Origin: Microbacterium sp. CH12i
GTDB lineage: Bacteria; Actinomycetota; Actinomycetes; Actinomycetales; Microbacteriaceae
Length of the DNA stretch: 64,000 bases
Reading direction: 5' to 3'
Assembly (NCBI RefSeq): GCF_000685355.1
Contig: NZ_JHET01000001.1
Coordinates: 248,001-312,000 of the forward strand
Part shown: piece by piece, positions 20,023-29,576 of the stretch
Layout of the letters: each line of letters begins with the position of its first letter
How positions within the stretch are numbered: position 1 is the first letter of the stretch
Translations under genes and position numbers: made by a program
The notes under the pieces: model-generated
Told to the model about the DNA's origin: nothing
Database searches by the model: none
What the model saw: only the letters and a program-made list of their open reading frames with translations

Positions 20023-21804
20023 TCATTGCGCTGCAGGGCGTCCCAACAGCGACTCAACCGCCGCACGATCTGCTTTGAGCTGTTCACCATCGGAGCGCTT
20101 CGGCCAGGGGTGGAGGTCCGTGATGATCGGTGGAGCGGATCGGAGCAAAATGACCCCTGTTCCAAACGGCAATGTGCGAATGCGGTCGGGCGGCAAGATC
20201 GGTACGCGACGGATGGAACGCTGGTTGGACCGCGAGCCATGGTCGCCGAGAGTGACGGAGTCGGTGAACTCGTCTCGTTCGCCGATCAGCGTGGAGAGGT
20301 CTTGAAGGTCTCGAGAGTTCGAGGCGCCGCCAAGGATGATCTTCGCGATACTGGCGTCCCAGATCGCTGCCGATTTGTGCTCTGACCATTTGTCCCGCGC
20401 CTGGGCAAGGGATTGAAGCACCGGCATCGTTGTGATGCCGGTGCCGCCACCTTCCGCCATGAGTGTGGGCAGCGAAGGTAGCGGGGCGAGGTTTCCGATT
20501 TCGTCGAGCGCAAACAGCAGCGGTGGGTCGAGCCGTGCGCCGGGTGATCGAGCAGCCATGCGACGGGCGGTCTCAACGAGGTCTTCGACGAATGCTGCGA
20601 CGAGAGCTGCACTGTTCCCGGCCCCAACGCCGGTCGCCAGAAGATACAGCGTGCCACGGTCGCGGATGAAGCTCTCGGGATCGAACTGCTCGCCTTCTTC
20701 AGGGCTGACGGCATCGAGCACTCTGGGGTCGGCCAGCGCTGACAGTGCGAGCGAAACGCCCTGCCAGATGCTGTCACGTGTGCGCGGGTCGGCGTCGAGC
20801 GTTGCGTCCAGCGAATCTGCCCAGCCCGTGGCAGCGAACGGTGAGCCCGTCAGGATGGCGACAGCCTCTGCTGCCGCCGATGGGTCGAGCGTCCACCGGA
20901 ACAGTTCAGCCGGACTCCGATGATCAAGCGCGGCCGCGTGAAGGAGCGCCTGCAGAGCGATGCGTGTCTTTCCCTCCCAGAACCCTCCGCCCTCGACGCC
21001 GCCAGCGGATAGCTCGGTAGCCGCGGCAAGGCCGGTCGCGCGGATCATCGCGGTCAACGGGTCCTCGCAGCCCCGAATGGGCGACCATCGCAGCCCAGAG
21101 GAGACGCCTTCAGCAAGATGCTGAGGATCAAAGACAGCGACCGGACCGACCCGCTCGCGTGCCCGCATCGTTGCCGTCAGGTTGTCGGGCCGAGTGGACG
21201 TCGTCACGACTGCACCTGGCGCATCGAGGATGGCCGGGATCACAATGTGCAGGCCCTTGCCCGAACGTGGTGGACCGATGAGGAGGATCGAGTCTTCGAC
21301 GCTGGCCCACACCTGCTTACCGTGTGAGCGCCCGAGCAGGTAGCCCACTTCCTCGGGTTTCGGCTGATCCAGCGAAGGCCGAAGCGTCGCAGCCCGGCGC
21401 AGGAGCGCCTTCGTGGATGCACTGGTCACCACCTCGTGACTGCTGGCAGTTCCCGCGAGGCGCCGTGGATCGGCATCGACGTTGTGCGAGTGCCCACGCC
21501 AACGGACCCAAGCCCACCCGATAGCACCGCCGAGCATCAGGAGCAGCAGTACTGCAATAGTCCAGTAGAGGACTGTATTCAGGCCAGGTGCCTGCAGCAC
21601 CTCGGCCGGGTTTGTCGGGTCGAAGAGCAGGGCGACTCCGCCTGCAATCCCGGCTTGAGGCTGCGCAGCGCCAGAGAGGAATGCCGCAATGGAACCCGCA
21701 GCTCGCAAGACGACGGCGACCCCGAAGACTGCGATCAGAGCGATCATCAGGAAGTTAGTCAACTCATCGCCGAGAGCCCGGCCCTGACCGCCTGGGGCGC
21801 TCAC
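20023..21804 (-). CDS. TraG/VirD4-type conjugative coupling ATPase
   Basis: Recruits the DNA-protein substrate to the mating channel. Two N-terminal membrane helices (about residues 15-45 and 85-110) precede a cytosolic AAA+ domain with Walker A G-P-P-R-S-G-K-G (about 176-183) and Walker B L-L-F-A-L-D-E-I-G-N-L. The length of 593 residues fits. GTG at 21804 overlaps the stop of the upstream gene by three bases. Its presence argues for ssDNA transfer by a type IV system rather than an FtsK-like AICE pump. Confidence 0.92.
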   Translation of the reverse strand: MSAPGGQGRALGDELTNFLMIALIAVFGVAVVLRAAGSIAAFLSGAAQPQAGIAGGVALLFDPTNPAEVLQAPGLNTVLYWTIAVLLLLMLGGAIGWAWVRWRGHSHNVDADPRRLAGTASSHEVVTSASTKALLRRAATLRPSLDQPKPEEVGYLLGRSHGKQVWASVEDSILLIGPPRSGKGLHIVIPAILDAPGAVVTTSTRPDNLTATMRARERVGPVAVFDPQHLAEGVSSGLRWSPIRGCEDPLTAMIRATGLAAATELSAGGVEGGGFWEGKTRIALQALLHAAALDHRSPAELFRWTLDPSAAAEAVAILTGSPFAATGWADSLDATLDADPRTRDSIWQGVSLALSALADPRVLDAVSPEEGEQFDPESFIRDRGTLYLLATGVGAGNSAALVAAFVEDLVETARRMAARSPGARLDPPLLFALDEIGNLAPLPSLPTLMAEGGGTGITTMPVLQSLAQARDKWSEHKSAAIWDASIAKIILGGASNSRDLQDLSTLIGERDEFTDSVTLGDHGSRSNQRSIRRVPILPPDRIRTLPFGTGVILLRSAPPIITDLHPWPKRSDGEQLKADRAAVESLLGRPAAQ

Positions 21805-22336
21805 GATGGCAAACGTTCGGTGACGATGACGCCGGAGACACGTCCGATGAGCAATATCTCCGATCGGTGATCCGTGAGTTGCTCACATCGATCACCGCAC
21901 GGGCGGTCCCCTCAGCGGATCCTTCAGCGCTGGAGACCGACAGTGCGACGGTGACGTCTTCGCCAGGGATGAATCCGGCTCCGTTGACTTCGATGAGCTG
22001 ACGCATCGGGCGGTGCCGCGCTCGCCGCGTCGCACTCGGTGGCTGATCCTCTGCGATGGCGCGTTCTCGTCGTGCCGCATGGATGATGTCGGTGAACACC
22101 GAGCCATCGAACTCGTGCACTTCGACTCGGACGGTGTGCTTGCGGTGGTCGGAGATCGCATCAAGAAGATCACCAAACCGTGTCCGGCTCCAAGAGGCAT
22201 CCGGCGTCGGCGGTGGGAAGGCGTGCCCGTCGTAGCTGACGGCCATGGTGCCGCGCTCGCTGACTGTGATGACAGCGAGCGGGAGGGCGGAGGGCCATCC
22301 GGGCGGCGTTTCCGCAGGGCTATTGCGATTGCTCAT
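21801..22336 (-). CDS. Conserved transfer-operon protein of unknown function (frameshift near 21860)
   Basis: Lies between the VirB4-like and VirD4-like genes. The protein begins M-S-N-R-N-S-P-A-E-T, has no membrane helix, and shows a mixed beta region (M-A-V-S-Y-D-G-H-A-F) and an R-R-x-R-A-I patch. Near 21860 one G is missing; the restored frame reads E-I-L-L-I-G-R-V-S-G-V-I-V and stops with a TGA that overlaps the coupling protein GTG. The codons after the break fit high-GC usage, supporting this end. I do not recognise the family. Confidence 0.6.
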
Positions 22337-22370
22337 GCCACAGAGGTGCGCGTCGGCGCCCACCCATCGT

Positions 22371-23855
22371 TTAGCTGATCATTCGGCTTGTCGTGTCGAA
22401 GAGTTCCAGCTCTCCGGGGTGGAGCTGGTGCTGGCAGACGAAAGAGCGATCCTTGATGCGCCATAGCCCTTGGCCGACACCGAGACCCGGCAGCAGCTTC
22501 TGCTCGGTCCCCGTCAGACCGAGCGCTCTCGCAGTAGCCCCGAGCTGATCGGATTCCTGCCGGTAGATGATTCGCGTCTCTGCGTTGGCGAGAAGGCTGC
22601 TTGCCAGCGCTCGCATCGCGGAACCCTGGTCACCGACATTTTCCAAGTCAGTCAGCTTGTGGAAGATAAGCATGTTCGCGATCCCGTAGTGGCGAGCGAG
22701 CCGCCAGTGCGCATCCATTCGGCGCAACAACGCCGGATGAGACATGAGGCGCCATGCTTCGTCGTAGATGCACCAGCGCTGCCCGCCGTTCGGGTCAAGT
22801 AGGGCGGATTCCATCCAAGCCGACGAGCAGGTCATGAGGACCGAGGTCAGGGTCGAGTTCTCCGTCACTCTCGATAGGTCAAGGGAGATCATCGGTAGCG
22901 ACGGATCGAAACGCACTGTTGACGGGCCATCAAAGAGACCGGCGAGGTCACCCGCGACAAGGCGCCGCAGGGCATGCCCAACGAGCCGTCCGTCTTCTGC
23001 GAGGCGCCCATCCGGATCCGCCTGCGCTGTCGGGGAGAGTATGTGTTCGACAATCATCGGCAGGATCGGCACGTCGTTGCTGCGAACGACTTCGGTCAAG
23101 GCGGTGTCAATCGCCGTGTGTTCCAAAGGCGTGAGCGGTCGAGTGAGGACCGTCTCGGCGAGCGCACCGATCAGGTCGCGTCGTCGGGCGGCGATCGTGG
23201 ATGCCCAGCTCTCCTCGCTCATTCCGGTGGGGCGATAACCTTCGTCGAGCGGATTCAGACGAGCAGCAAGCCCATGACCGAGCACGATGGCCCGACCGCC
23301 TACAGCTTCAGCGATCGCAGTGTGCTCGCCCTTCGGATCACCGGGGACGTAGACGCGCCGCCCGAACGGTATGGATCGTGTGTAGAGGCTCTTAGCCAAG
23401 CTGGACTTTCCGGAACCGACAATGCCCGCGAGCACAAGGTTCGGCGCGGTGATGATGCCGCGCGCGTAGAGCACCCATGGGTCGTAGACGAAGGAGCCGC
23501 CGGAGTACAGATCCTGACCAACGAAGACCCCGTCGGAGCCGAGTCCGCCTTCAGCCAGGAATGGGTACGCACCAGCAAGGGTTGCCGACGTGTCTTGATG
23601 CCGTGGCAAGCGAAGTCGTCCCGGAGAACGCAGCTGAGTTGGTCCTGGTTCGCCAGCTGGAGAAATGTATGTGTTTGCCCGGCGCTCAGCCAGATGGGCG
23701 GCGTACTTTGCGCGGGACGCCTGCTGCTCCGCTCTCTGGTGGTTCGCTTGCACCTTCGCGGCAGCCTGCCTGCGCTGCTTGCGTATGTGCCCCTTCTCGG
23801 ATGCTGGAGCAACGAGGACCGAGGTGTGCAGACGCTCGGCATCATCGCGGCTCAT
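22371..23855 (-). CDS. VirB4/TraC-like conjugation ATPase
   Basis: Cytoplasmic motor of the type IV secretion channel. Walker A is in L-A-G-I-V-G-S-G-K-S-S-L-A (about residue 146), and the Walker B region is Q-R-W-C-I-Y-D-E-A-W-R-L-M. The N-terminal 60 residues are charged and probably helical. At 494 residues it is shorter than classic VirB4 because the N-terminal domain is supplied by the SCO6880-type protein in this family of systems (inference from actinobacterial operons). Confidence 0.88.
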   Translation of the reverse strand: MSRDDAERLHTSVLVAPASEKGHIRKQRRQAAAKVQANHQRAEQQASRAKYAAHLAERRANTYISPAGEPGPTQLRSPGRLRLPRHQDTSATLAGAYPFLAEGGLGSDGVFVGQDLYSGGSFVYDPWVLYARGIITAPNLVLAGIVGSGKSSLAKSLYTRSIPFGRRVYVPGDPKGEHTAIAEAVGGRAIVLGHGLAARLNPLDEGYRPTGMSEESWASTIAARRRDLIGALAETVLTRPLTPLEHTAIDTALTEVVRSNDVPILPMIVEHILSPTAQADPDGRLAEDGRLVGHALRRLVAGDLAGLFDGPSTVRFDPSLPMISLDLSRVTENSTLTSVLMTCSSAWMESALLDPNGGQRWCIYDEAWRLMSHPALLRRMDAHWRLARHYGIANMLIFHKLTDLENVGDQGSAMRALASSLLANAETRIIYRQESDQLGATARALGLTGTEQKLLPGLGVGQGLWRIKDRSFVCQHQLHPGELELFDTTSRMIS

Positions 23856-23900
23856 AGTCCAAGGCCTCGCTGCCGCTTGAGCGCGGTAATGCTGGCAGGC

Positions 23901-24639
23901 TCAAACCAAGACGTTCGCTGTGACTCGCGAGCCCGGCTCGGTGCCGACGCGACGGAGCAGCGAGACTTCGAGCGTCATCTGGCAGTTGATCTACCGTGTC
24001 CACCGCGTGGATTCGGTAGAGCGCGACGTGCGCGAAGGCGTGGCTGTAGGCGAGGTGATAATCACCGTCGTGCAGTTCATGCTCAAGCGGGCCACTCGGA
24101 GGTGCGTCGTAGACGTATCCATTTTCCATCGCTGCGCTGGTGGTCTGGTCGCCGTAATCCCAGCACTTCAGATGGTTGAGGCCGGCTAGAGCACCGTCGG
24201 CGTCGATCATGTCCAGCACCTCGTCCGCCTCTTGACCTTGCATGTAGACGACATTGATCCAGCGAGCGACAGCTGGTGCTTCGGTGGCTGGAACTTCGTG
24301 CCAAGCAACGCGACTCGCCGCACCCGCTGCGGCGTCGAGCCGTTCCTCTGCTTGGTCGATCAGAGTCGCCGCCTGGTGAAGTTCGTCGGCGGCGGCCAGG
24401 GCATCCTTGGATCCGATGGAGTGGTCACCGTGGTCGTCAAACGCGCGAGGGCGATTCTTGATGTGAGCGGCAGCGATCTGATCGAGAACCTGCCTAAGCG
24501 ATCGCACACCTGAGAGCAGTTCGCCGAGGACGCCGTACAGTTCCTGCGGACTTTCAAACGTGCGCGTTGCGTGCGCGAGCCCGCGCAGCGCCTCGGATGC
24601 TTCCCCGGCGTCCGCGCCGGGATCGTAGAACGTGGGCAT
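23901..24639 (-). CDS. Uncharacterised ICE protein (frameshift near 23997)
   Basis: Unrecognised family. The first 80 residues look helical (S-E-A-L-R-G-L-A-H-A-T-R-T-F), followed by an alanine-rich coiled-coil-like segment and a mixed domain with R-W-I-N-V-V-Y-M-Q-G-Q-E-A-D-E-V and A-Y-S-H-A-F-A-H-V-A-L-Y-R-I-H-A. Near 23997 one base appears missing; the alternative frame, with much higher third-position GC, ends T-L-E-V-S-L-L-R-R-V-G-T-E-P-G and stops at 23901. Without the correction the frame would run to 23842 and overlap the VirB4 start. ATG at 24639. Confidence 0.6.
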
Positions 24640-24760
24640 TGCTGTGTCTCCTTGGATATCGAGCGCGGGCCTTGATAGCAGTTAGGTGCGCAGCCGGTAT
24701 TCCCGCCGATGTCCGAGGAGGGCAATAGCCTAGGAACTGCCAAGTAGCGAGGAGCGAAAG

Positions 24761-25978
24761 ATGACGGACGAGATCGAGCTCGTGAGCGATGGAGACGGCC
24801 TCGCAGTCTTCGGCGAACAGCGCGCTGTCGAGCGCTTCCTTAAGTCGGTCGGTCTGTTTTCGACGTCGAAACCATTCGGGTTAGACAACTTAGGACGCGT
24901 TCTCGACGCTGGCGGCGCAGTCATTCGTACTGCGTCCGACGTTGCAGGGAACTCAGGGCGGTATCTAAAGCTCACCAAGGAGTCAGCCGCTCGGGCGAAA
25001 GAGCTCGGTCTGATGCCGACCAAGACCAAGGGCATCGGTCACGCCATGTTGGGTGAACCGGGAGCGATCAATAAGTGGCTTCAAGTCGAGAGCGGGCCAG
25101 GTTCGCTTCTGACTAATCCAGCGTTGCTGTCTGGCATCGGTGGGTTGATGACGCAATTCGCGAAGCAAGCTGAAGCGAATGAACTTAAGGCTCTGCTGGT
25201 GAAGATTGACGAGAAGCTCGATGACGTGCGCCGCACACAGCGAGATTCAGTGCTCGCGAAGATGGATCGGGCTGCGCTCGCAATCAAAGAAGCGTTGACC
25301 ATTCATGAGCACAGTGGCAACAGGGAGACGGCCTGGGGAAAGGTCGAATCCGAGTCAGGGACGATCGCTGAAGTGCAAGGATCTGCGTTGCGCGCGCTCG
25401 ACGCCCTCGCGGATAAGGTCGCGGGAAAGAAGAAGGTCGGTCAGATAGCCAACGCGACCGAGGAGATCGAGTTCGAAGTGAGTGTGTGGCTCGCGGTGCT
25501 CGCCCGGTGCTTTCAGCTGCAAGACGAATTCGCTGTGCTGGAGATAGATCACGTTCTTGACGTGGCACCCGCTGACATTGATGGACACCGCGTTGGTCTC
25601 GGTGCAGCTCAACAGGAACGCAGAGCACTAATCACTGAGAAGACACGAAAGCTGATCGAGCGTATGGACAGTGCGGGTGCGATCGCAGACTCAAACATGC
25701 TGCTGCACGTCCGAGGTGCTCGTTCCGTTGTTGACTCTGTAAACGCCACGGCCTCTAGCATCGATGAGTTCCACGCTCCACTTGGCATCGATCCTATGCG
25801 TGACCCGATGGAAGCAACCCGTTGGAGATCCGCACTCCGTGACCGTCAGCAGCTGAAGAACGCGGGTCTCGAAGCGGGCCGTAAGACCCTCACCGGAGCG
25901 GCAATCATAGGTGCCACTGCAGTCGCTACTGTCGTGAGCGTCGTGACAGCGAAGAATGTGGCGAAGGGTGGCGACTGA
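24761..25978 (+). CDS. Unknown protein with coiled coil and C-terminal membrane segment
   Basis: A 405-residue protein on the strand opposite to the transfer operon, with GAGGAG shortly before ATG 24761. The N-terminus is a small alpha/beta region (V-S-D-G-D-G-L-A-V-F-G). A long helical stretch (A-E-A-N-E-L-K-A-L-L-V-K-I-D-E-K-L-D-D-V) follows. The last 35 residues form one hydrophobic segment (A-A-I-I-G-A-T-A-V-A-T-V-V-S-V-V) with a basic end, suggesting a tail-anchored protein. It may be cargo such as exclusion or defence, but nothing in sequence proves this. Its base composition and codons look more AT-tolerant than its neighbours. Confidence 0.65.
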   Translation: MTDEIELVSDGDGLAVFGEQRAVERFLKSVGLFSTSKPFGLDNLGRVLDAGGAVIRTASDVAGNSGRYLKLTKESAARAKELGLMPTKTKGIGHAMLGEPGAINKWLQVESGPGSLLTNPALLSGIGGLMTQFAKQAEANELKALLVKIDEKLDDVRRTQRDSVLAKMDRAALAIKEALTIHEHSGNRETAWGKVESESGTIAEVQGSALRALDALADKVAGKKKVGQIANATEEIEFEVSVWLAVLARCFQLQDEFAVLEIDHVLDVAPADIDGHRVGLGAAQQERRALITEKTRKLIERMDSAGAIADSNMLLHVRGARSVVDSVNATASSIDEFHAPLGIDPMRDPMEATRWRSALRDRQQLKNAGLEAGRKTLTGAAIIGATAVATVVSVVTAKNVAKGGD

Positions 25979-26026
25979 CGCGCACATGCCACGTGATCTA
26001 ATCGGGTCATCGGCTTCCCGTGACGG

Positions 26027-27493
26027 TCACACAACCCGACATAGCGGCAGCGCCGCGGCGGTGAACGCTTGGGCCTGCTGTCCAACGAGGAGCCTCGTCT
26101 CACAAGAAGCCTGAATCGCGGCTTGCTCGATCGCGGCGACGGCAGCGTCGAGGTCATCAGCGGTTCGTGCGGACACTGAGATGAGTCCGGTGTAGCGCAG
26201 GACGCCGTGCCCAGCCGTGAGGTCAGCTTCCTGCTGGAGAACGTCCTGAAACTCAGCCGTCTGCGAGGCATCCTCTATCTGCCCGATGCGCTGACGCTGA
26301 GCTGCGTCTGAGATGTACTCCGTCTTCTTTTTCCGGATGTCACGTGCTGCCTGGTCGGACCGCATCGGTGTGCAGAGCAGCGAGAAGGACCGCTGTATCC
26401 CGGTCGACAGGAGTACTGGTGCCAAGAAGCCCGGGTAGACCATCGACCGCGGCCACTCTGAGATCCACAACACCGCGTGGAACGCCGAATCTGTGCGCAG
26501 CCGAGACCAGGATTCGTTCACTGCCACCGGACCCGCGGTGGCGAGCGACTGGCCGAGTTCGCCGCGCCGTTCAAGCGTCGCGGCGACTGCCGGGTCGTAC
26601 GCCGAACGCAGGATGACGGCGATCTCACCACACGTCAACCACGATGAGGGTGCGAGGTCTGCTGAGCGCAGCGCGGCGACCAACGTAGACATCTCTTGGC
26701 GAAGAACAGCCGCAGCGCCACGGATGCCGCCACCGGCAGTGCGGATCTGTCGTGCCGATACCTGCATATCGAGCGAGAGGGAGAGCGTGGTGGCGTGGCG
26801 TTCTCCAGCGGGTCCTGCGCGGTCGATGAGTTCGGCGTACGTCGTCGAGGCCCACGAGCCATCTGCGTTGCCGTGCGATGCCCACCATTCAGCGAGTCCT
26901 GTCCCGGAGTCCGGGAGGGTGCGCTCAAGCACTTGCAGCATTGAGAGGCGCCCGGATCTGCACACGGTCGCGAGCACACGTCCCCAAGAAGAGACACGCC
27001 GCTCCTGCTCACCGGGATCGAGGAGCGCGAATGCTGGGTGCGAGACCGCAACGATGGCCGTGAGGGTACTGGCGGTCGGGTCATGAACCATTCCGGCGCC
27101 AGTGATCGGGTCGTCGTACTCGCGCAGTCGTGCCATGTCGCCGGGTAGCGCGAGCGAGCCCGCAGGTCGCGGTTTCACAACACGCCGCCGGTAGAGCAAC
27201 TGTCCACCGGTGGTTTTCCACATCCACCAGAAGGCAACGGGAGTCCATTCGACGATCGGACGTTCAACGATCCGGATCCACACCACGGCCGCGGCACAGA
27301 GCCATACGGGTGCCGACAACGCGATGAGCATGCCGCCTCCGGCATAGAAGGCCCACACAAGCGTGGTCACACCAATTCCGAGCGCGACCAGCTGGGAAAG
27401 GGATAGTCCGAGCAGGATGCCCCTTCGTGTCAGTCGGGAGAATTTCACCGGAATGAGGTCCCCGGCCCGTTGATCGTCGTAGTCCTTTGGCAT
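26027..27493 (-). CDS. SCO6880-family type IV secretion protein
   Basis: A 488-residue membrane-associated component always found beside VirB4-like ATPases in actinobacterial conjugative elements. Two N-terminal helices (G-I-L-L-G-L-S-L-S-Q-L-V-A-L-G-I-G then L-I-A-L-S-A-P-V-W-L-C) are followed by a soluble domain resembling the N-terminal part of VirB4/TraC, ending in A-A-I-E-Q-A-A-I-Q-A-S-C. It converges on the gene at 24761 with a 48-base gap, and its start lies directly upstream of the TrbL-like stop. Confidence 0.85.
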   Translation of the reverse strand: MPKDYDDQRAGDLIPVKFSRLTRRGILLGLSLSQLVALGIGVTTLVWAFYAGGGMLIALSAPVWLCAAAVVWIRIVERPIVEWTPVAFWWMWKTTGGQLLYRRRVVKPRPAGSLALPGDMARLREYDDPITGAGMVHDPTASTLTAIVAVSHPAFALLDPGEQERRVSSWGRVLATVCRSGRLSMLQVLERTLPDSGTGLAEWWASHGNADGSWASTTYAELIDRAGPAGERHATTLSLSLDMQVSARQIRTAGGGIRGAAAVLRQEMSTLVAALRSADLAPSSWLTCGEIAVILRSAYDPAVAATLERRGELGQSLATAGPVAVNESWSRLRTDSAFHAVLWISEWPRSMVYPGFLAPVLLSTGIQRSFSLLCTPMRSDQAARDIRKKKTEYISDAAQRQRIGQIEDASQTAEFQDVLQQEADLTAGHGVLRYTGLISVSARTADDLDAAVAAIEQAAIQASCETRLLVGQQAQAFTAAALPLCRVV

Positions 27494-27499
27494 GGTCAG

Positions 27500-28836
27500 C
27501 TATTCCTTCCCAGATCGTGGCTGCTGGGTTCTGGGTGGTGCTGGATCTGATCGCGGTGCGGGAGGCTGAGGCGTGGAATGAGGAGCGGGTGCAGCCGCAC
27601 CCGAACCACCCGCACCGGCACCCGCAGTTTCGGCCGTGCTACCAACAGCGCCTCCGAGCTGGGGCCCGGCAGTAGCGGCAGCTTTGACGACCTCCGCGCC
27701 AATGACCGCTGCCGCTGCGGGGCCAGCAGCTGCGGCAGCGCCACCGGCACTGGCTCCCGCCCCCGCTCCGGCAGCTGATCCGCCGGACGTCGCCCCACCC
27801 GAAGCAGACGCGCTGGGTGAAGCGGTTGCTGCTGGAGCGGCGTTGGATGTCCCGCCACCACCGGAGCCACCGTCGAGAACTTTCTTCACTCCGTCGCTCT
27901 GAGGCTTCGACGGCACAGGCACCGGTCGGTTCACGGCGCTCTTCGCTTCCTGCTCGCTTCCCATCGCGTGGTAAACATCGAAGCCGAGGAAAGAGATGAA
28001 CCGGTAGACCATGTACGGCGCGAAGGCTGCGATGAACAGCAGCACGATGCCTGAGATCGGTTCAGTCACTGCCGACAAGTCAGCCTCGATCGGGGTCGAG
28101 ACCTGCGTGATCGCAATGAGGAACACGACGACGAGTACGAGCTTGGAGATGATGAGCGCGACCACGAACGCGGCCCATTTGCCGATCCATCCGCGGGTGA
28201 CATCCCATGCCGCTCCAGCGAATGCGATCGGCGCGAGCACTATTGCGACGAGCAGCAGCGCCTTGCGGATCAGGAGCGAGAACCACACGATAGCGACAGC
28301 ACAGATCATGAGCCCGGCGAGGAAGATCGTGACGATCGCACCGACCCCCGGAGCAGCGATATTGATTGTCGTGAGTCCCGCGGTCAGGAGCGCGATCTTG
28401 TCGCCCATGGTGGCGGTGGTTTCTCCCGCGGCCTGAACAACCCCGATGCACAGCTGATCCACGATCTCCAAGGCCGTCGCCGTCAACGTGATGACGACGA
28501 ACGATCCCAAGACCGCCTTGCTGCGCCGAGGGCCGCGCGGGCAAGAGCCGCGGGTTCGCGCCGGATCAGGCCGAGGATCAGCTGGAAGCAGAAGAACAGG
28601 AGAACGATGAAGACACCGATGCCGAAGAGCAGGTTGTAGACGTTCAGGTAGCCCGGGGATTGGACGTCCACGAGGGTTGTGCTGTCGAAGACGGTCCACA
28701 TGGCCTCGATGAGCCATCCGGCAGCTTGCCCCATCGTGGAGGCGAGCCAGTCGAATGGCGCCGACACGAGAGTCGCGGCACCTTCACCGACGGCATCACA
28801 CACGTTGGAGATGACAGGAATATCGCAGACACTCAT
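27500..28836 (-). CDS. TrbL/VirB6-like polytopic channel protein (frameshift near 28520)
   Basis: Inner-membrane part of the mating channel. The N-terminal frame (ATG 28836) has a hydrophobic entry and a G-I-G-V-F-I-V-L-L-F-F-C-F-Q-L-I-L helix. One base is missing near 28520, after which the frame continues with at least five helices, including V-G-A-I-V-T-I-F-L-A-G-L-M-I. The last 120 residues are a low-complexity Gly/Ala/Pro tail. This topology is typical of actinobacterial TrbL homologues. Confidence 0.85.
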
Positions 28837-28870
28837 CGCAGGCCTCCCGGAAGTATCGGATGGGTGAGTC

Positions 28871-29182
28871 TCAGACCTGCTGTCCCACGTTCCAGAAGAA
28901 ATTGATGAGCGTTACTGATGCGCCGCAGATGATGGCGGCACCGCAGGAGATGAGTACGCCGAGTTTGCCGCGAGAGGCGAGGTGCGGGTTGGACGAGTTT
29001 GACCCAAATCCCCAGACGATCGCCGAGATGATGAGCGCGAGCACGGAGAGAATCAGGCCGATCGTCATGACGGCGCCGACGATCGTGCGCAGCTGCGCAA
29101 TCCCCGGCAGCCCCGAATCATTCGGGGTGATGTCGATGTCCATCGGCAGGGCTGAGGCGATGGTCGTGATGAGTTCGAACAC
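28871..29182 (-). CDS. Small two-helix membrane protein, DUF6112-like (copy 1)
   Basis: A protein of 103 residues with two hydrophobic helices (I-V-G-A-V-M-T-I-G-L-I-L-S-V-L-A-L-I-I-S and L-I-S-C-G-A-A-I-I-C-G-A). It resembles VirB2-type pilin or DUF6112 proteins found next to TrbL and SCO6880 genes. GTG at 29182 has GGAG upstream; the longer open frame to 29296 lacks a better site. It is paralogous to the next gene. Confidence 0.72.
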   Translation of the reverse strand: MFELITTIASALPMDIDITPNDSGLPGIAQLRTIVGAVMTIGLILSVLALIISAIVWGFGSNSSNPHLASRGKLGVLISCGAAIICGASVTLINFFWNVGQQV

Positions 29183-29282
29183 GGTGGCTCCTTTGGCATG
29201 AACACCGCCGTCGGCGGTAGCTGAAACATGGTCGAGAGCCAGGTGCGCCGGTCGTCCCTTTCGACAGGTACGAACAAGCGAG

Positions 29283-29576
29283 CTACAGCTGCTCACCCAA
29301 CTGAATGAGCCAGTTCATCCACGCCACGCCACCGCCAGCGAGGACCGCGGCACCCAGCGCGACGAAGACCCCGGCGCGTGCCTTCGCGGCGGCACCAGGG
29401 TCGCCAGTGGAGGTGGCGATGGCCCAGATGATTGCGCTGATGATGATCATGAGGACAGCAAAAATCAGGATGATCGTGAGCATCGCCCCGATGACAACCT
29501 TGAGATCGCCGATACCGCTCATGCTGCCGAAATCCGGAAACACATTCACGACAAGCCGCCCGTCATTGCCAAGCAT
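29283..29576 (-). CDS. Small two-helix membrane protein, DUF6112-like (copy 2)
   Basis: A protein of 97 residues with the same layout as copy 1: a short polar N-terminus, helix V-V-I-G-A-M-L-T-I-I-L-I-F-A-V-L-M-I-I, a polar turn with G-D-P-G-A-A-A-K-A-R, and a second helix G-V-F-V-A-L-G-A-A-V-L-A-G. It is probably a channel or pilin-like subunit. Its start overlaps the end of the M23 gene by 31 bases, indicating coupled translation. Confidence 0.72.
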   Translation of the reverse strand: MLGNDGRLVVNVFPDFGSMSGIGDLKVVIGAMLTIILIFAVLMIIISAIIWAIATSTGDPGAAAKARAGVFVALGAAVLAGGGVAWMNWLIQLGEQL

